DNA of 64,000 nt, from contig OMXC01000015.1 in NCBI GenBank assembly GCA_900314925.1, positions 1 through 64,000 on the forward strand, read 5' to 3'. This document shows, piece after piece, positions 9,825 through 18,808 of this stretch. A program made the position numbers and the translations under genes. A model generated the notes under the pieces. The model saw only the letters and a program-made list of their open reading frames with translations. It searched no databases and was not told where the DNA came from. The stretch is from an uncultured Bacteroidales bacterium. Its GTDB lineage: Bacteria > Bacteroidota > Bacteroidia > Bacteroidales > P3. Positions within the stretch are counted from its first letter, which is position 1. Each line of letters starts with the position of its first letter.

Positions 9825-9832
9825 TATCTTTG
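9825..9832 (+). promoter_or_regulatory. -7 element of the promoter for the 1174-residue surface protein
   Basis: TATCTTTG lies immediately after the terminator T-run. No clear TTTG is found at the expected -33 position. Confidence 0.55.
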
Positions 9833-9909
9833 TCGCGGACAATGATTGCATGCCACGCATGCAACATTCTACAATTGTGTATAATATATAATTATAAAAC
9901 GTATAAAAA

Positions 9910-12900
9910 ATGAAAAAAAGATTATGTCTTGCATTGGGCATCGTGCTGATGGCACTACTGCCCGGAGGAAAGGCACTGGGTCAGAACAAGACTGTTCAGA
10001 TCACGGTGAAGACACTTGACCACAGAGCGCTTGAGTCTGCGTACATCTACGCGGCCGCTCCCGGAACGAGCTATTTCATTGACACAGCCCACCTGTCGAC
10101 GAGCTACACAGGGACAGCGCTGCCGATAGACAGCGTGGATGTCCGTGACTCCCTTGCCGTCGGCGAGGACCCCGCCACCGGCGACCCCATTATCTACCGC
10201 AGCAATATCGACAGCGCCACGTATGCCTACTCGTTCATCGTGGCCCGCGACGTCAACGGCGGCTACTACGCCTATGGCAACACCACGGGAATAGCCAACG
10301 GCATCATAGCCGGAACGCAGCTCTTTGAGGGCACCGGCGACAGCCTGACCGTCACTCTCGGCAGCAGCGAGAGCATGGTGATGAGCGGCGAGAAGGCCGT
10401 GATTGCCGACATGATGCGCCTGTATCTCTACACCAGCATTGCCAACGCCATAGCCGACAGCCGCGCAGCGCAGATTGTGTTCCTCGACACCGTGCGCCTG
10501 GATTCGTCCATCAACATCAACCGCAGCATCAGCATCAACCAGACTGGGCGCCCCCTCATAAGCCAGACCACCACATCGGGCTATCTCTTCAGCATCGGTG
10601 GCAACAACACGGTGCTGTGGAGCAACGGCAAAATCTATGCCGATGCCGGCAACCACTTCCGCGTCGCCGACAACGCCACCCTCAATATCAACGGACTCTA
10701 CGACTCTGCCGCCACGTCGGTGGTGGCCGTCAGCGGCAATGGCACCCTGACAGCGGCCAACAGCATCTTCCATAACGAAGGCGCTGCCGCCGTCGTCACA
10801 CTGAGCGACAACAGCCATGCCACCCTCTCGCAGATGACCATCGAAGGCGGCGCCTTCGGAGTGACGATACCGCAGGCCTCGATGGCCCGGCTTGACATCG
10901 ACGCGCAGAGCGTGACCACCGGCATGCCGGGCTACGCACGCCCCGTGAACGCCGACTGCTACGTGAAGGATGCGGCAAACGCCGACAACAGAATCTACCT
11001 CCGCGGCCTCAATCGTGCATCTGCACTGATAGACAACCTTGACACCCTCTTCGTGGTCAGCGACCTCGCCGCCGGCGAGGACACCGTGAGCAAAGCCTCC
11101 GTCGTCGACCTCGGTGGTTTCACCGCCACACGCAACATCGCCGCCACAAACACTGACGGCATCGTGACGGTCACCAACGGCACTGTAAATGGAAACATCG
11201 CCTCAAGCGGCGCCTCCATCGCCACACTGGACCTTGCGGATGTCAACTTCAACGGCACCCTGTCAGCAGACATACTGCGCACGACCAGAATACAGAGCGG
11301 TCGCTACAACCCCGCAACCCCCTTCAGCGGCACGAACATAGTTATCAACGGCGGCAAATTCGCTGACACCGTCGGCTACACCAACATGCTTGCCGCACGC
11401 CACCTGTTTATCGACAACACCGAGACCGATGCTGCCGAGTACCCCTATATGGTTGCCGAAGGCTATGGCGTTACGTACATAAACTACGACTGCAAGGGCC
11501 ATGACACCGTCATCGTCTACAACACCCCCGACAACAGAATCACCCCGGTGCTCTCCGAGCCCCGCTATCCCGGCACCGACACCGTCTTCCTGGCCTTCGT
11601 CCGCGAGGACGGCAACCTGCAGACGGCCTGGCAGAACGATGTCGACGTGCTCTCTTCCGACACCACGCTCTATGCCATGTGGCTCATCAACGGCATCACC
11701 TACACCTACAAGACCCGCCACTTCCACATATCGCTCGAAAACGACACCGTCGCCGTTGACAGCGTGAGCAATGTCGCCCCCGAGGGAAGCGCCCTCAGAA
11801 TACGTCCGCGCTACTATCCCGGCCGTGTACCCAACGTCGACATAGTAAACATCAGCTCACTCACACAGGACACAGTCATCGACTTCTACTACAGCCTTGT
11901 GAAATACGAACTGGCATGGGACGCTCAGGGTGGCCAGTTTGCCGACGGCAGCCCCGTGAAGATCGACTCGCTTTACTACGGTGAAACCATCGTCCTCCCG
12001 GAAGAGCCGATAAAGAGAGGCTACACCTTCGCCGAGTGGAATCCCAACGACGTCACGACGATGCCTGATGGCAACCTCACAATAAACGCCACTTACGACC
12101 AGGCCACCTACACCCTTACCTGGACCGGTGCCGACACCACCGTGGTATACAACGCCGCCGCTGTCGAGGCCATCAGCGCTGTGCTCATAGACACAGCCTT
12201 TGGCGACACCATCGCCACCACGCTTTACTACGTCGACACCGTGACCAACAACGAGGTCAATCCTGTTGTCAACGTTGGTGCTTACAGAGTCACCGCCCGC
12301 CTGTCCGACTATCAGGATGTGTATGTGCTGACCGACAGCGTTTCCATGATCACCGTCGAGCCCGCACCGCTTACCTTCAACACCATTGAGGTCGCCACCG
12401 AGAAGCCTTATGACGGCACCACCATCGCCGTTATCACCGGCGACCTGAGCCAGATCCTCAACGGCGTGCTCGCCAACGACGACGTGCAGATTGTGAGCGC
12501 CAGCGCTGCATACGACACGCCCGACACAGGCAGCAACAAGACCATCAACGTGCACATGGTAGTCGGCGGCGCCGATGCAGCCAACTACACTCCGCTGGAG
12601 AAGGACTCCGCCATCGCCAACTGTATTATCTTCATGCCCGTAGAAATCAACACCGATGTGGCCGACAGCGGCATCGCCGTTGACGCCAGCGGCTACTGCG
12701 CCGGTACCGGTGCCATCAACATCATCGTCCGCAGCGGCAGCCCTGACGAGTATGTGCTCTACTTCGAGGACGACAACTTCACCGACATCGACTCCTGGAC
12801 GACAATCAGCAACATCGACAACGATACACTCACTCTTGACATTGTTGTGCCCGAGGGCGTGAACAACGGCATCTATACCGCATGGCTGCGTCTGCGCAAC

Positions 12901-13434
12901 AGCAACCACAGCGCCTATGTGAGCGACAGTGTCCGCATCCAGTTCCGCGTCAATCTGCCCCGCACCTACACCATGCCGCTCTTCGACGACGTCATTGCAT
13001 TGGTCGACACCTGCCACTGCTTCACCAACATCCAGTGGTATCGCGACGGTGTGGCCATACCCGGTGCCAACGGCTACTACTACCAGGAACAAGGCGGTCT
13101 GGCCGGCCATACCTACTACGTCACAGCCCTCATGAACGGACAGGCCACCACCACCTGCGAGCAGGATGACATGAACACGCTCCTCCACAACGACGCCCAG
13201 CAGGCTCAGACCACGGTGTCGGCTTACCCCAACCCCACCACACAAGCTGTCAACGTAACCATTGCCAATAGCAACGCTTCCGTGCACACCGTGCGCGTGA
13301 TGAACGTGATGGGTGTCACCGTGGAGAACACGACCTTCGACGGCGACAGCACAACCATCGACATGAGCAACATGGCCAACGGCAGCTACACTGTCAGCGT
13401 CGACGGCATCGTGGTTCGCGTAATTAAAAAATAA
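9910..13434 (+). CDS. Giant surface protein with InlB-like, MBG/YDG-like repeats and T9SS type A domain
   Basis: Predicted T9SS cargo of 1174 residues. A signal peptide (to about residue 25, ALGQ) starts it. Residues about 180-450 resemble a pectate-lyase-like parallel beta helix (many short N/D/T-rich turns). Residues about 664-735 resemble an InlB B-repeat (GYTFAEWNPND... INATYD). Residues about 736-910 resemble MBG/YDG domains (PYDGTTIAVITGDLSQILNG). The last 70 residues (SAYPNPTTQAVNVTI to YTVSVDGIVVRVIKK) form a type A sorting domain. It probably acts as an adhesin or envelope protein; ligand unknown. The OmpA-like gene follows after 27 nt and may be co-transcribed. Confidence 0.88.
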   Translation: MKKRLCLALGIVLMALLPGGKALGQNKTVQITVKTLDHRALESAYIYAAAPGTSYFIDTAHLSTSYTGTALPIDSVDVRDSLAVGEDPATGDPIIYRSNIDSATYAYSFIVARDVNGGYYAYGNTTGIANGIIAGTQLFEGTGDSLTVTLGSSESMVMSGEKAVIADMMRLYLYTSIANAIADSRAAQIVFLDTVRLDSSININRSISINQTGRPLISQTTTSGYLFSIGGNNTVLWSNGKIYADAGNHFRVADNATLNINGLYDSAATSVVAVSGNGTLTAANSIFHNEGAAAVVTLSDNSHATLSQMTIEGGAFGVTIPQASMARLDIDAQSVTTGMPGYARPVNADCYVKDAANADNRIYLRGLNRASALIDNLDTLFVVSDLAAGEDTVSKASVVDLGGFTATRNIAATNTDGIVTVTNGTVNGNIASSGASIATLDLADVNFNGTLSADILRTTRIQSGRYNPATPFSGTNIVINGGKFADTVGYTNMLAARHLFIDNTETDAAEYPYMVAEGYGVTYINYDCKGHDTVIVYNTPDNRITPVLSEPRYPGTDTVFLAFVREDGNLQTAWQNDVDVLSSDTTLYAMWLINGITYTYKTRHFHISLENDTVAVDSVSNVAPEGSALRIRPRYYPGRVPNVDIVNISSLTQDTVIDFYYSLVKYELAWDAQGGQFADGSPVKIDSLYYGETIVLPEEPIKRGYTFAEWNPNDVTTMPDGNLTINATYDQATYTLTWTGADTTVVYNAAAVEAISAVLIDTAFGDTIATTLYYVDTVTNNEVNPVVNVGAYRVTARLSDYQDVYVLTDSVSMITVEPAPLTFNTIEVATEKPYDGTTIAVITGDLSQILNGVLANDDVQIVSASAAYDTPDTGSNKTINVHMVVGGADAANYTPLEKDSAIANCIIFMPVEINTDVADSGIAVDASGYCAGTGAINIIVRSGSPDEYVLYFEDDNFTDIDSWTTISNIDNDTLTLDIVVPEGVNNGIYTAWLRLRNSNHSAYVSDSVRIQFRVNLPRTYTMPLFDDVIALVDTCHCFTNIQWYRDGVAIPGANGYYYQEQGGLAGHTYYVTALMNGQATTTCEQDDMNTLLHNDAQQAQTTVSAYPNPTTQAVNVTIANSNASVHTVRVMNVMGVTVENTTFDGDSTTIDMSNMANGSYTVSVDGIVVRVIKK

Positions 13435-13461
13435 TGTTAACCGGTAAAGATTAAACATACA

Positions 13462-15786
13462 ATGAAACGTACATTTGTTATTATAAGTTTGCTGGCCTTC
13501 GGTTTAGGGCTGCATGCACAGCAGAACCAGCACAGCAATTACATCGGTTTTGACCTCGGTGGTGGACTCAACACCATCACATACAAAACTGTTGACGGCA
13601 AGTATTCCTTAGGTCTGGGATTCCAAAGCAGCCTGCGCTACGCGCACTTCTTCGGCAAGCATTTCGGTATAGGCTTCGGTGCCCAGTACACCCGCAACAA
13701 TGCCTTTGTGCTGTACGACTTCACCGAGGTGTCGACAGGTCTCACACATGACGACAACACCAACCTGACCTACGACCTCCGCACGTCGTATAACGGCTGG
13801 CGCGAGCGTCAGACCCTCTCCTATCTCAGCATCCCCATCGAGCTGTACTGGCGCGCCAAGCTTAGCGACAAATGGGCATTCATCTTCGGCCTCGGAGCTT
13901 CAGTCGACCTGCCCCTCAGCGGCAAGTATCGCGCCAACGAGGGTTCCTACGAGAACGCCGGCCAGTTCTATGTCAACGGCCTGCCCCTGTCATACACCGT
14001 ACAAGACCTTCCCAACCACGGCTTCCGCACCTACGACGCCGACTTTGAGGAGAATGTAAAGCTCAAGAAAATCGGTGTCAGCGTAATTGCCGACCTCGGC
14101 TTCAACTATGCCCTTTGCAACAACTGGGGTCTTTATATTGGCCTCTATGGCGGTTACAGCGTAACCAACCTCCTCGACAGCACCAGCACCAAGCCGGTGC
14201 TCAGCATCAACACCGAAGATGCCTCCAAGATCGACTACAACGGTACGCTTGCCTCCAACCAGATTGACTTCCTGCGCCTCCTCAACGCTGGCGTAAAGAT
14301 CGGCATCAACCTCGGCTGGGATTGCCACACTTCCGCCCGTGCCGCCAAGGGTGACAGCGACGACGACAACGCCGACATCACCTACTATGACAACAGCAAC
14401 AGCAATAGCAACGCCACCGACAAGCAGCGCAAGCAAGACGGCGAGAAACCCGCCAAGATTGAGGATAACGCCAGCGAAGAGCAGACTCCTGCCGCCGACA
14501 GCTACCTGGGCACTGGCAACAACGCTTTCGGCAACAACGACTATGACGCTGAAGAAGCCGCAGCCCGCGAGGCTCGCTGCAACGCACGCCGCATGAACAA
14601 TCCCGACATGGCACAGGCCAACACCGACATTGACAGCGATATCGCCGAAGCCGAGCAGATGGCAGAGGCTTCTGGCAATGCTGCCGCCAAGGAGGCCGTT
14701 GCCGATGCCAAGGCGAAAGCCGCCGACGCCAAGAATGCCTACAAGAACGGTCAGTACTGCAAGGCCTACGACCTCTTCAACGAAGCCTATGGCGACATTG
14801 CCAACAGCTATGCTGACGACGCTGCAACCTATGCCGAGAACACGAACACGCCCGAGGCCCAGAAGGCTGCTACCGACGCCGACCTCTATGCCGATGCCGC
14901 CCACAAGGATGGCCTCGACTGCGCCATGGCCGCATCGCGCAATGCCCGCATCAATGCTGAGATAGCACGCGATGCCGATGGCACGCAGCGCAAGGATGCC
15001 GCCTACAACGATCCCACCTATGCCGACAACCTGGCTGGCGAAGCCCTCGCCATGGCCGAGGATGCCAACAGCAAGTCTGCCAAGACCGACGCCAAGGATG
15101 CCTCGGGCAAGGCCTACCGCGGCAAGCTCGCCGACAGTTATGCGGCTTCCGCCAAGAGCTTTGCTGGCAGCGCCGCCGCCTACGCCGCCAAGAGCAACAA
15201 TCCTGACGCCAAGGCCGCTGCCGATGAGGCCAAGCGCTATGCCGCCGATGCCGCTGAGGCTGCCCGCATGGGCGATGTCGCCGGTGCCTACCGCGCTGCA
15301 CGTGCTGCACAGCAGGCCGCCGAGCGCGCCCGTCGTCTTGCCAACGGTGGCGATGGCAAACCCGCCAACGACGACAACAATGGCAATGCGAACCAGAAGC
15401 CTGCCAACAACAGCCCCGCAGACCGCGCACAGCTCCAGAAATACCTTGACCAGATCAACGCCACAGTCCACTTTGACTTCAGCAGCACCGAGCCCAAGTT
15501 CGACAACAAGACCGACCTTGCCATCCGTGCCCTCTGCGCTGCCATGAAAGCTGACAGCCGTGTCAAAGTGCTCATCACCGGCCATACCGACAACGTAGGT
15601 AGCGCCGAGAGCAACATGAACTACGGCAAAAAGCGCGCTGAAGCCCTCAAGCAGCTCATGGTCAAACTTGGCGCTCCCGCTTCGAGCATCGCCACCGCCT
15701 CCCGCGGCCAGGAAGAGCCTGTCGTCGACAACGACACCGACGAGCACCGCCACCAGAACCGCCGTGCCGTCATCACGTTGAGATAA
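13462..15786 (+). CDS. OmpA-family outer membrane protein with N-terminal beta barrel and long Ala-rich region
   Basis: Signal peptide (MKRTFVIISLLAFGLGLHAQ), then an outer-membrane beta-barrel domain to about residue 290, an acidic linker, a region of about 320 residues rich in Ala, Asp and Lys (residues 330-650, with repeats around AADAKNAYKNGQYCKAYDLF and AAAYAAKSNNPDAKAAADEA), and an OmpA peptidoglycan-binding domain from about residue 665 (VHFDFSSTEP... ITGHTDNVGSAESN... RRAVITLR). It anchors the outer membrane to peptidoglycan. The Ala-rich part is likely helical and could span the periplasm, an unusual insertion for this family. Confidence 0.92.
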   Translation: MKRTFVIISLLAFGLGLHAQQNQHSNYIGFDLGGGLNTITYKTVDGKYSLGLGFQSSLRYAHFFGKHFGIGFGAQYTRNNAFVLYDFTEVSTGLTHDDNTNLTYDLRTSYNGWRERQTLSYLSIPIELYWRAKLSDKWAFIFGLGASVDLPLSGKYRANEGSYENAGQFYVNGLPLSYTVQDLPNHGFRTYDADFEENVKLKKIGVSVIADLGFNYALCNNWGLYIGLYGGYSVTNLLDSTSTKPVLSINTEDASKIDYNGTLASNQIDFLRLLNAGVKIGINLGWDCHTSARAAKGDSDDDNADITYYDNSNSNSNATDKQRKQDGEKPAKIEDNASEEQTPAADSYLGTGNNAFGNNDYDAEEAAAREARCNARRMNNPDMAQANTDIDSDIAEAEQMAEASGNAAAKEAVADAKAKAADAKNAYKNGQYCKAYDLFNEAYGDIANSYADDAATYAENTNTPEAQKAATDADLYADAAHKDGLDCAMAASRNARINAEIARDADGTQRKDAAYNDPTYADNLAGEALAMAEDANSKSAKTDAKDASGKAYRGKLADSYAASAKSFAGSAAAYAAKSNNPDAKAAADEAKRYAADAAEAARMGDVAGAYRAARAAQQAAERARRLANGGDGKPANDDNNGNANQKPANNSPADRAQLQKYLDQINATVHFDFSSTEPKFDNKTDLAIRALCAAMKADSRVKVLITGHTDNVGSAESNMNYGKKRAEALKQLMVKLGAPASSIATASRGQEEPVVDNDTDEHRHQNRRAVITLR

Positions 15787-15811
15787 AGACACCTTTATCG
15801 GGACATATCTT

Positions 15812-15850
15812 GCGTCCGGCCAGCCATTATGGGTTGGCCGGACGCTTTTT
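15812..15850 (+). terminator. Strong terminator after the OmpA-like gene
   Basis: A 14-bp stem (GCGTCCGGCCAGCC pairing with GGTTGGCCGGACGC) with an 8-nt loop is followed by TTTTT. Confidence 0.92.
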
Positions 15851-15892
15851 ATACAATCGCAAAACAGCTTCGCCGCGGACCACGACAGCACC

Positions 15893-16312
15893 ATGCAGCT
15901 GACTGCCTCAGGCAATCATGGGACCGTGAAGATCGCCCAGGTAGAATCTGAGAACCAGATAGGGGAATACGGAAAACCCGTGAAGAACACCTTCATCATC
16001 CTTGAAGACTCCGTCCCCGCTGGCAAAAGCATAACCCTGCAACGTGGCGGCCTGTCCTATACTGGCGGAAAGCCAGAGTTTATCCATAACAATACCATCG
16101 GCAGCGACGATATGGTCGAGCTCCGCGTGCTCGGAACCGATACCTACACCCTCTATTCCATCCGTGACAATATGTTCTACGACCCCTACGATGCCCAGTC
16201 CTTCACCATCCCCGGCGGCCACCGCTTCTCCGTCGTCCTCCCCATCATTACCGAAGAGATGTATCCCAAGTTCACGGAAAACCACAGTATCCGCATTAGG
16301 TTCGAGAAATGA
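15893..16312 (+). CDS. Hypothetical protein, possibly 5'-truncated
   Basis: 139 residues, no recognised family; the sequence reads as a beta-rich domain (SVPAGKSITLQRGGLSY... ELRVLGTDTYTLYSI). It has no signal peptide. The frame remains open upstream of the ATG, running through residues such as NSFAADHDST back into the preceding terminator, so it may be the 3' part of an older exported-protein gene or start at a non-ATG codon. No promoter was found between the terminator and the start. Codon use is like that of neighbours. Confidence 0.5.
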   Translation: MQLTASGNHGTVKIAQVESENQIGEYGKPVKNTFIILEDSVPAGKSITLQRGGLSYTGGKPEFIHNNTIGSDDMVELRVLGTDTYTLYSIRDNMFYDPYDAQSFTIPGGHRFSVVLPIITEEMYPKFTENHSIRIRFEK

Positions 16313-16330
16313 GGAAAAATGACAATACTA

Positions 16331-16362
16331 AAAGAGGGCACCCGGTTGGGTGCCCTCTTTGC
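16331..16362. terminator. Bidirectional terminator between convergent genes
   Basis: AAAGAGGGCACCC and GGGTGCCCTCTTT form a perfect 13-bp stem around a GGTT loop, with A- and T-rich flanks. It separates the plus-strand hypothetical gene from the end of the minus-strand hydrogenase operon. Confidence 0.9.
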
Positions 16363-16380
16363 TGTTAAGTCAACGATGAC

Positions 16381-16857
16381 TTATTTGTACTCGGCGATGA
16401 TGCCGGGGACCTTGTCTGGGGTGAGGCGGCCGTAGACCTTCTCGCCGATCATGGCCACGGGGGCCAGACCGCAAGCACCCACGCAACGGAGGGTGTTGAG
16501 ACTGAACTTGCCGTCGGCGGTGCACTTGCCCACCTGGACGTTCAGCTCGCGCTGGAAGGCATCCAGCACCTTCTCGGCGCCGCGCACGTAGCAAGCCGTG
16601 CCGAGGCAGACATCGATGGGGTGCTCGCCCTTGGGCTCCATGGTGAAGAAGCTGTAGAAGGAGACGATACCATAGACCTTAGCCACGGGGATGTTCAACT
16701 CGTGGGCGACGACTTCCTGGACCTCGGCGGGCAGGTAGCCGAACTTGCCCTGCACCTGGTGCAGCACGTTGATGACCTCGCCGCTATTGTTACCAAAGCT
16801 CTTGCAGATGTCTTTGATAATGTTTATTTTCTCTTCAGAAATTTTTACGTTAGCCAT
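16381..16857 (-). CDS. hydC: NuoE-like [2Fe-2S] subunit of the NADH-linked [FeFe]-hydrogenase (HydC)
   Basis: 158-residue thioredoxin-fold [2Fe-2S] protein of the NuoE/HydC family. The four ligands are present as CLGTAC and CVGAC. In HydABC complexes this subunit relays electrons next to the flavin subunit. It is the last gene of the operon, 99 nt after hydA and separated from it by a palindromic repeat. The bidirectional terminator lies just downstream. Confidence 0.93.
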   Translation of the reverse strand: MANVKISEEKINIIKDICKSFGNNSGEVINVLHQVQGKFGYLPAEVQEVVAHELNIPVAKVYGIVSFYSFFTMEPKGEHPIDVCLGTACYVRGAEKVLDAFQRELNVQVGKCTADGKFSLNTLRCVGACGLAPVAMIGEKVYGRLTPDKVPGIIAEYK

Positions 16858-16864
16858 TTTACTT

Positions 16865-16950
16865 CAGTTTTAAGCTGTGAGTTTTAAGTTTTAAGTAGCT
16901 ACGCAGGTCGTCAACCGTACTTACAGCTTAAAGCTTAAAACTCACAACTG
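16865..16950. repeat. Word-type intergenic palindrome between hydA and hydC
   Basis: The left arm contains AAGCTGTGAGTTTTAAG and the right arm CTTAAAGCTTAAAACTCACA, around a 30-nt centre. Closely related words recur at 29128-29213 and 30364-30454. Confidence 0.8.
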
Positions 16951-16956
16951 ATTATT

Positions 16957-18750
16957 TTATTTCGTTACTTCCAGTTTGTCGCTCTTGTCGAAGTAGTGGG
17001 TGTGGAGCTGCTCGTGGCTGAGGTGGCCGCAGGGTTCACCGTAGTACTCCTTGTAGATGGCGATGATGTCGGGGTTCTCGTGGCTCTTGCGGATGGGCTT
17101 GCCAGCGTCCTCGCGGTAGATGGCGTCCATACGCTTCTTGATGATGTCGCTCTTGCCGTGGTGGTAGGGCTGGCCGGCGCCGCCGATGCAGCCGCCCGGG
17201 CAGGCCATGACCTCAATGAAGTGGTAGCCGTTGGGGTTGCCGTCGCGGACCTCTTCCATGAGCTTGCGGGCATTCGAGAGACCGTAGCAGATGGCGATCT
17301 TCACGGGCAGGCCGTCGAAGTCGACGGTGGCCTCGCGCACGCTGTCGCCGAAGATGCCGCGGCACTCCTCGAAGTCAATCTTCGGGAGGGTCTTGCCGGT
17401 ATGCACCTCGTAAGCGGTACGGAGGGCAGCCTCCATCACGCCGCCAGTGGCGCCGAAGATGACGGCGGCACCAGTCGACTGGCCGAGAGGGCTGTCGAAG
17501 TCCTCTTCAGGCAGGCTGTTGAGGTCGATGTTGCTCTGCTTGAGCATGTGGGCCAGCTCACGGGTGGTGAGGCTGAAGTTGACATCCTGGTCGGTGCCGT
17601 TGCCGAGCTCCGGACGGGCGCACTCGCTCTTCTTGGCCAGGCAGGGCATGATGGACACGCAGACGACATCCTCGCGCTTCACGCCGATCTTCGGGGCGAA
17701 GTAGTTCTTGGTGACGGCGCCGAACATGCCCTGGGGCGACTTGGCGGTCGAGGGATGGCCGAGCAGGTCGGGGAAGTTCTTCTCGTAGAAGGTGACCCAG
17801 GCGGGGCAGCAGCTGGTAAACATAGGCATCTTGACATCCTTGTCGCCAGCGAGGAGCTGCTTGACGCGGCCGAGGAGCTCGGTGCCTTCCTCCATGATGG
17901 TGAGGTCGGCGCTCCAGTCGGTGTCGAAGACATAGTCGAAGCCGAGACGGCGCAGGGCAGCGGCCATCTTGCCGGTGACGATGGTGCCGGGTTCCATGCC
18001 GAACTCTTCGCCGAGGGCGACGCGGACGGCGGGAGCGGTCTGCACGACGACCTTCTTGGTGGGGTCGGCGAGGGCCTTACGCACGTCGTTGATGTTGTCG
18101 ACGAGGGTGAGGGCACCCACGGGGCAGACCTGGACGCACTGGCCGCAGTTGACGCACGAGCTGTCGCCGAGCTTCTGCTCGAAGGCGGGAGCCACCACCG
18201 AAGGGAAGCCGCGGTTGACGCCGCTCAGGGCGCCCACGCTCTGGAACTTGTTGCACATCTCTTCGCAGCGGCGGCAGTAGACGCACTTGTCCATGTCGCG
18301 GTAGACGCTGAGGGTGGTGTCTTTCTCATAGTGGCTCTGCTCGCCCTTGAAGGGGATCTCGCGGATGCCCATGCGGACGGCGAGGCTCTGCAGCTCGCAG
18401 TCGCCGCTCTTCTCGCACTGGAGACAGTCGTTCGGGTGGTCGCTGAGGATCAGCTCGAGGACGGTCTTGCGGGCGTTGAGGGCGCGGGGTGAGGCGGTGA
18501 GCACCTCCATGCCTTCCACGCAGTCGGTGGCGCAGGCGGGAGCCAGGTTGCGGCGGGGCTTGCCGTTGAAGTCCTTGGTCACCTCGACCATGCAGACGCG
18601 GCATCCGCCAGGTTTGTTTTCAAATTTCATTCCGTCGAGCTCGAAGTAGCAGAGCGTCGGGATGTCGATACCGGCCATGCGGGCAGCTTTCAGGATAGTG
18701 GTGCCTTCGGGGACCTGGATCGCTTTATTATCTATCGTTACGTTGATCAT
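16957..18750 (-). CDS. hydA: [FeFe]-hydrogenase catalytic subunit HydA, multi-cluster NADH-linked type
   Basis: 597-residue catalytic subunit that makes or oxidises H2. In order: N-terminal [2Fe-2S] domain (C34, C50, C53), His-Cys3 [4Fe-4S] site (HPNDCLQCEKSGDC, 105-118), two ferredoxin-type clusters (CVYCRRCEEMC at 156-166; CVNCGQCVQVC at 199-209), then the three H-cluster motifs TSCCPAW (312-318), MPCLAKKSE (368-376) and MACPGGCIGGAGQP (515-528). All ligands are intact. With hydB and hydC it matches the electron-bifurcating trimer that couples NADH and reduced ferredoxin to H2. Bifurcation itself is inferred from subunit content. Confidence 0.97.
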   Translation of the reverse strand: MINVTIDNKAIQVPEGTTILKAARMAGIDIPTLCYFELDGMKFENKPGGCRVCMVEVTKDFNGKPRRNLAPACATDCVEGMEVLTASPRALNARKTVLELILSDHPNDCLQCEKSGDCELQSLAVRMGIREIPFKGEQSHYEKDTTLSVYRDMDKCVYCRRCEEMCNKFQSVGALSGVNRGFPSVVAPAFEQKLGDSSCVNCGQCVQVCPVGALTLVDNINDVRKALADPTKKVVVQTAPAVRVALGEEFGMEPGTIVTGKMAAALRRLGFDYVFDTDWSADLTIMEEGTELLGRVKQLLAGDKDVKMPMFTSCCPAWVTFYEKNFPDLLGHPSTAKSPQGMFGAVTKNYFAPKIGVKREDVVCVSIMPCLAKKSECARPELGNGTDQDVNFSLTTRELAHMLKQSNIDLNSLPEEDFDSPLGQSTGAAVIFGATGGVMEAALRTAYEVHTGKTLPKIDFEECRGIFGDSVREATVDFDGLPVKIAICYGLSNARKLMEEVRDGNPNGYHFIEVMACPGGCIGGAGQPYHHGKSDIIKKRMDAIYREDAGKPIRKSHENPDIIAIYKEYYGEPCGHLSHEQLHTHYFDKSDKLEVTK

Positions 18751-18770
18751 TGTTATCTTTTATTAATTAT

Positions 18771-18806
18771 AGGACTTATAGGGCCTATAGGACTTATAAG
18801 ACTTAT
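18771..18806. repeat. Short word-type palindrome between hydB and hydA
   Basis: Repeats of AGGACTTAT flank the palindrome TATAGGGCCTATA in the 58-nt gap between the two hydrogenase genes. Confidence 0.7.
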
Positions 18807-18808
18807 GT

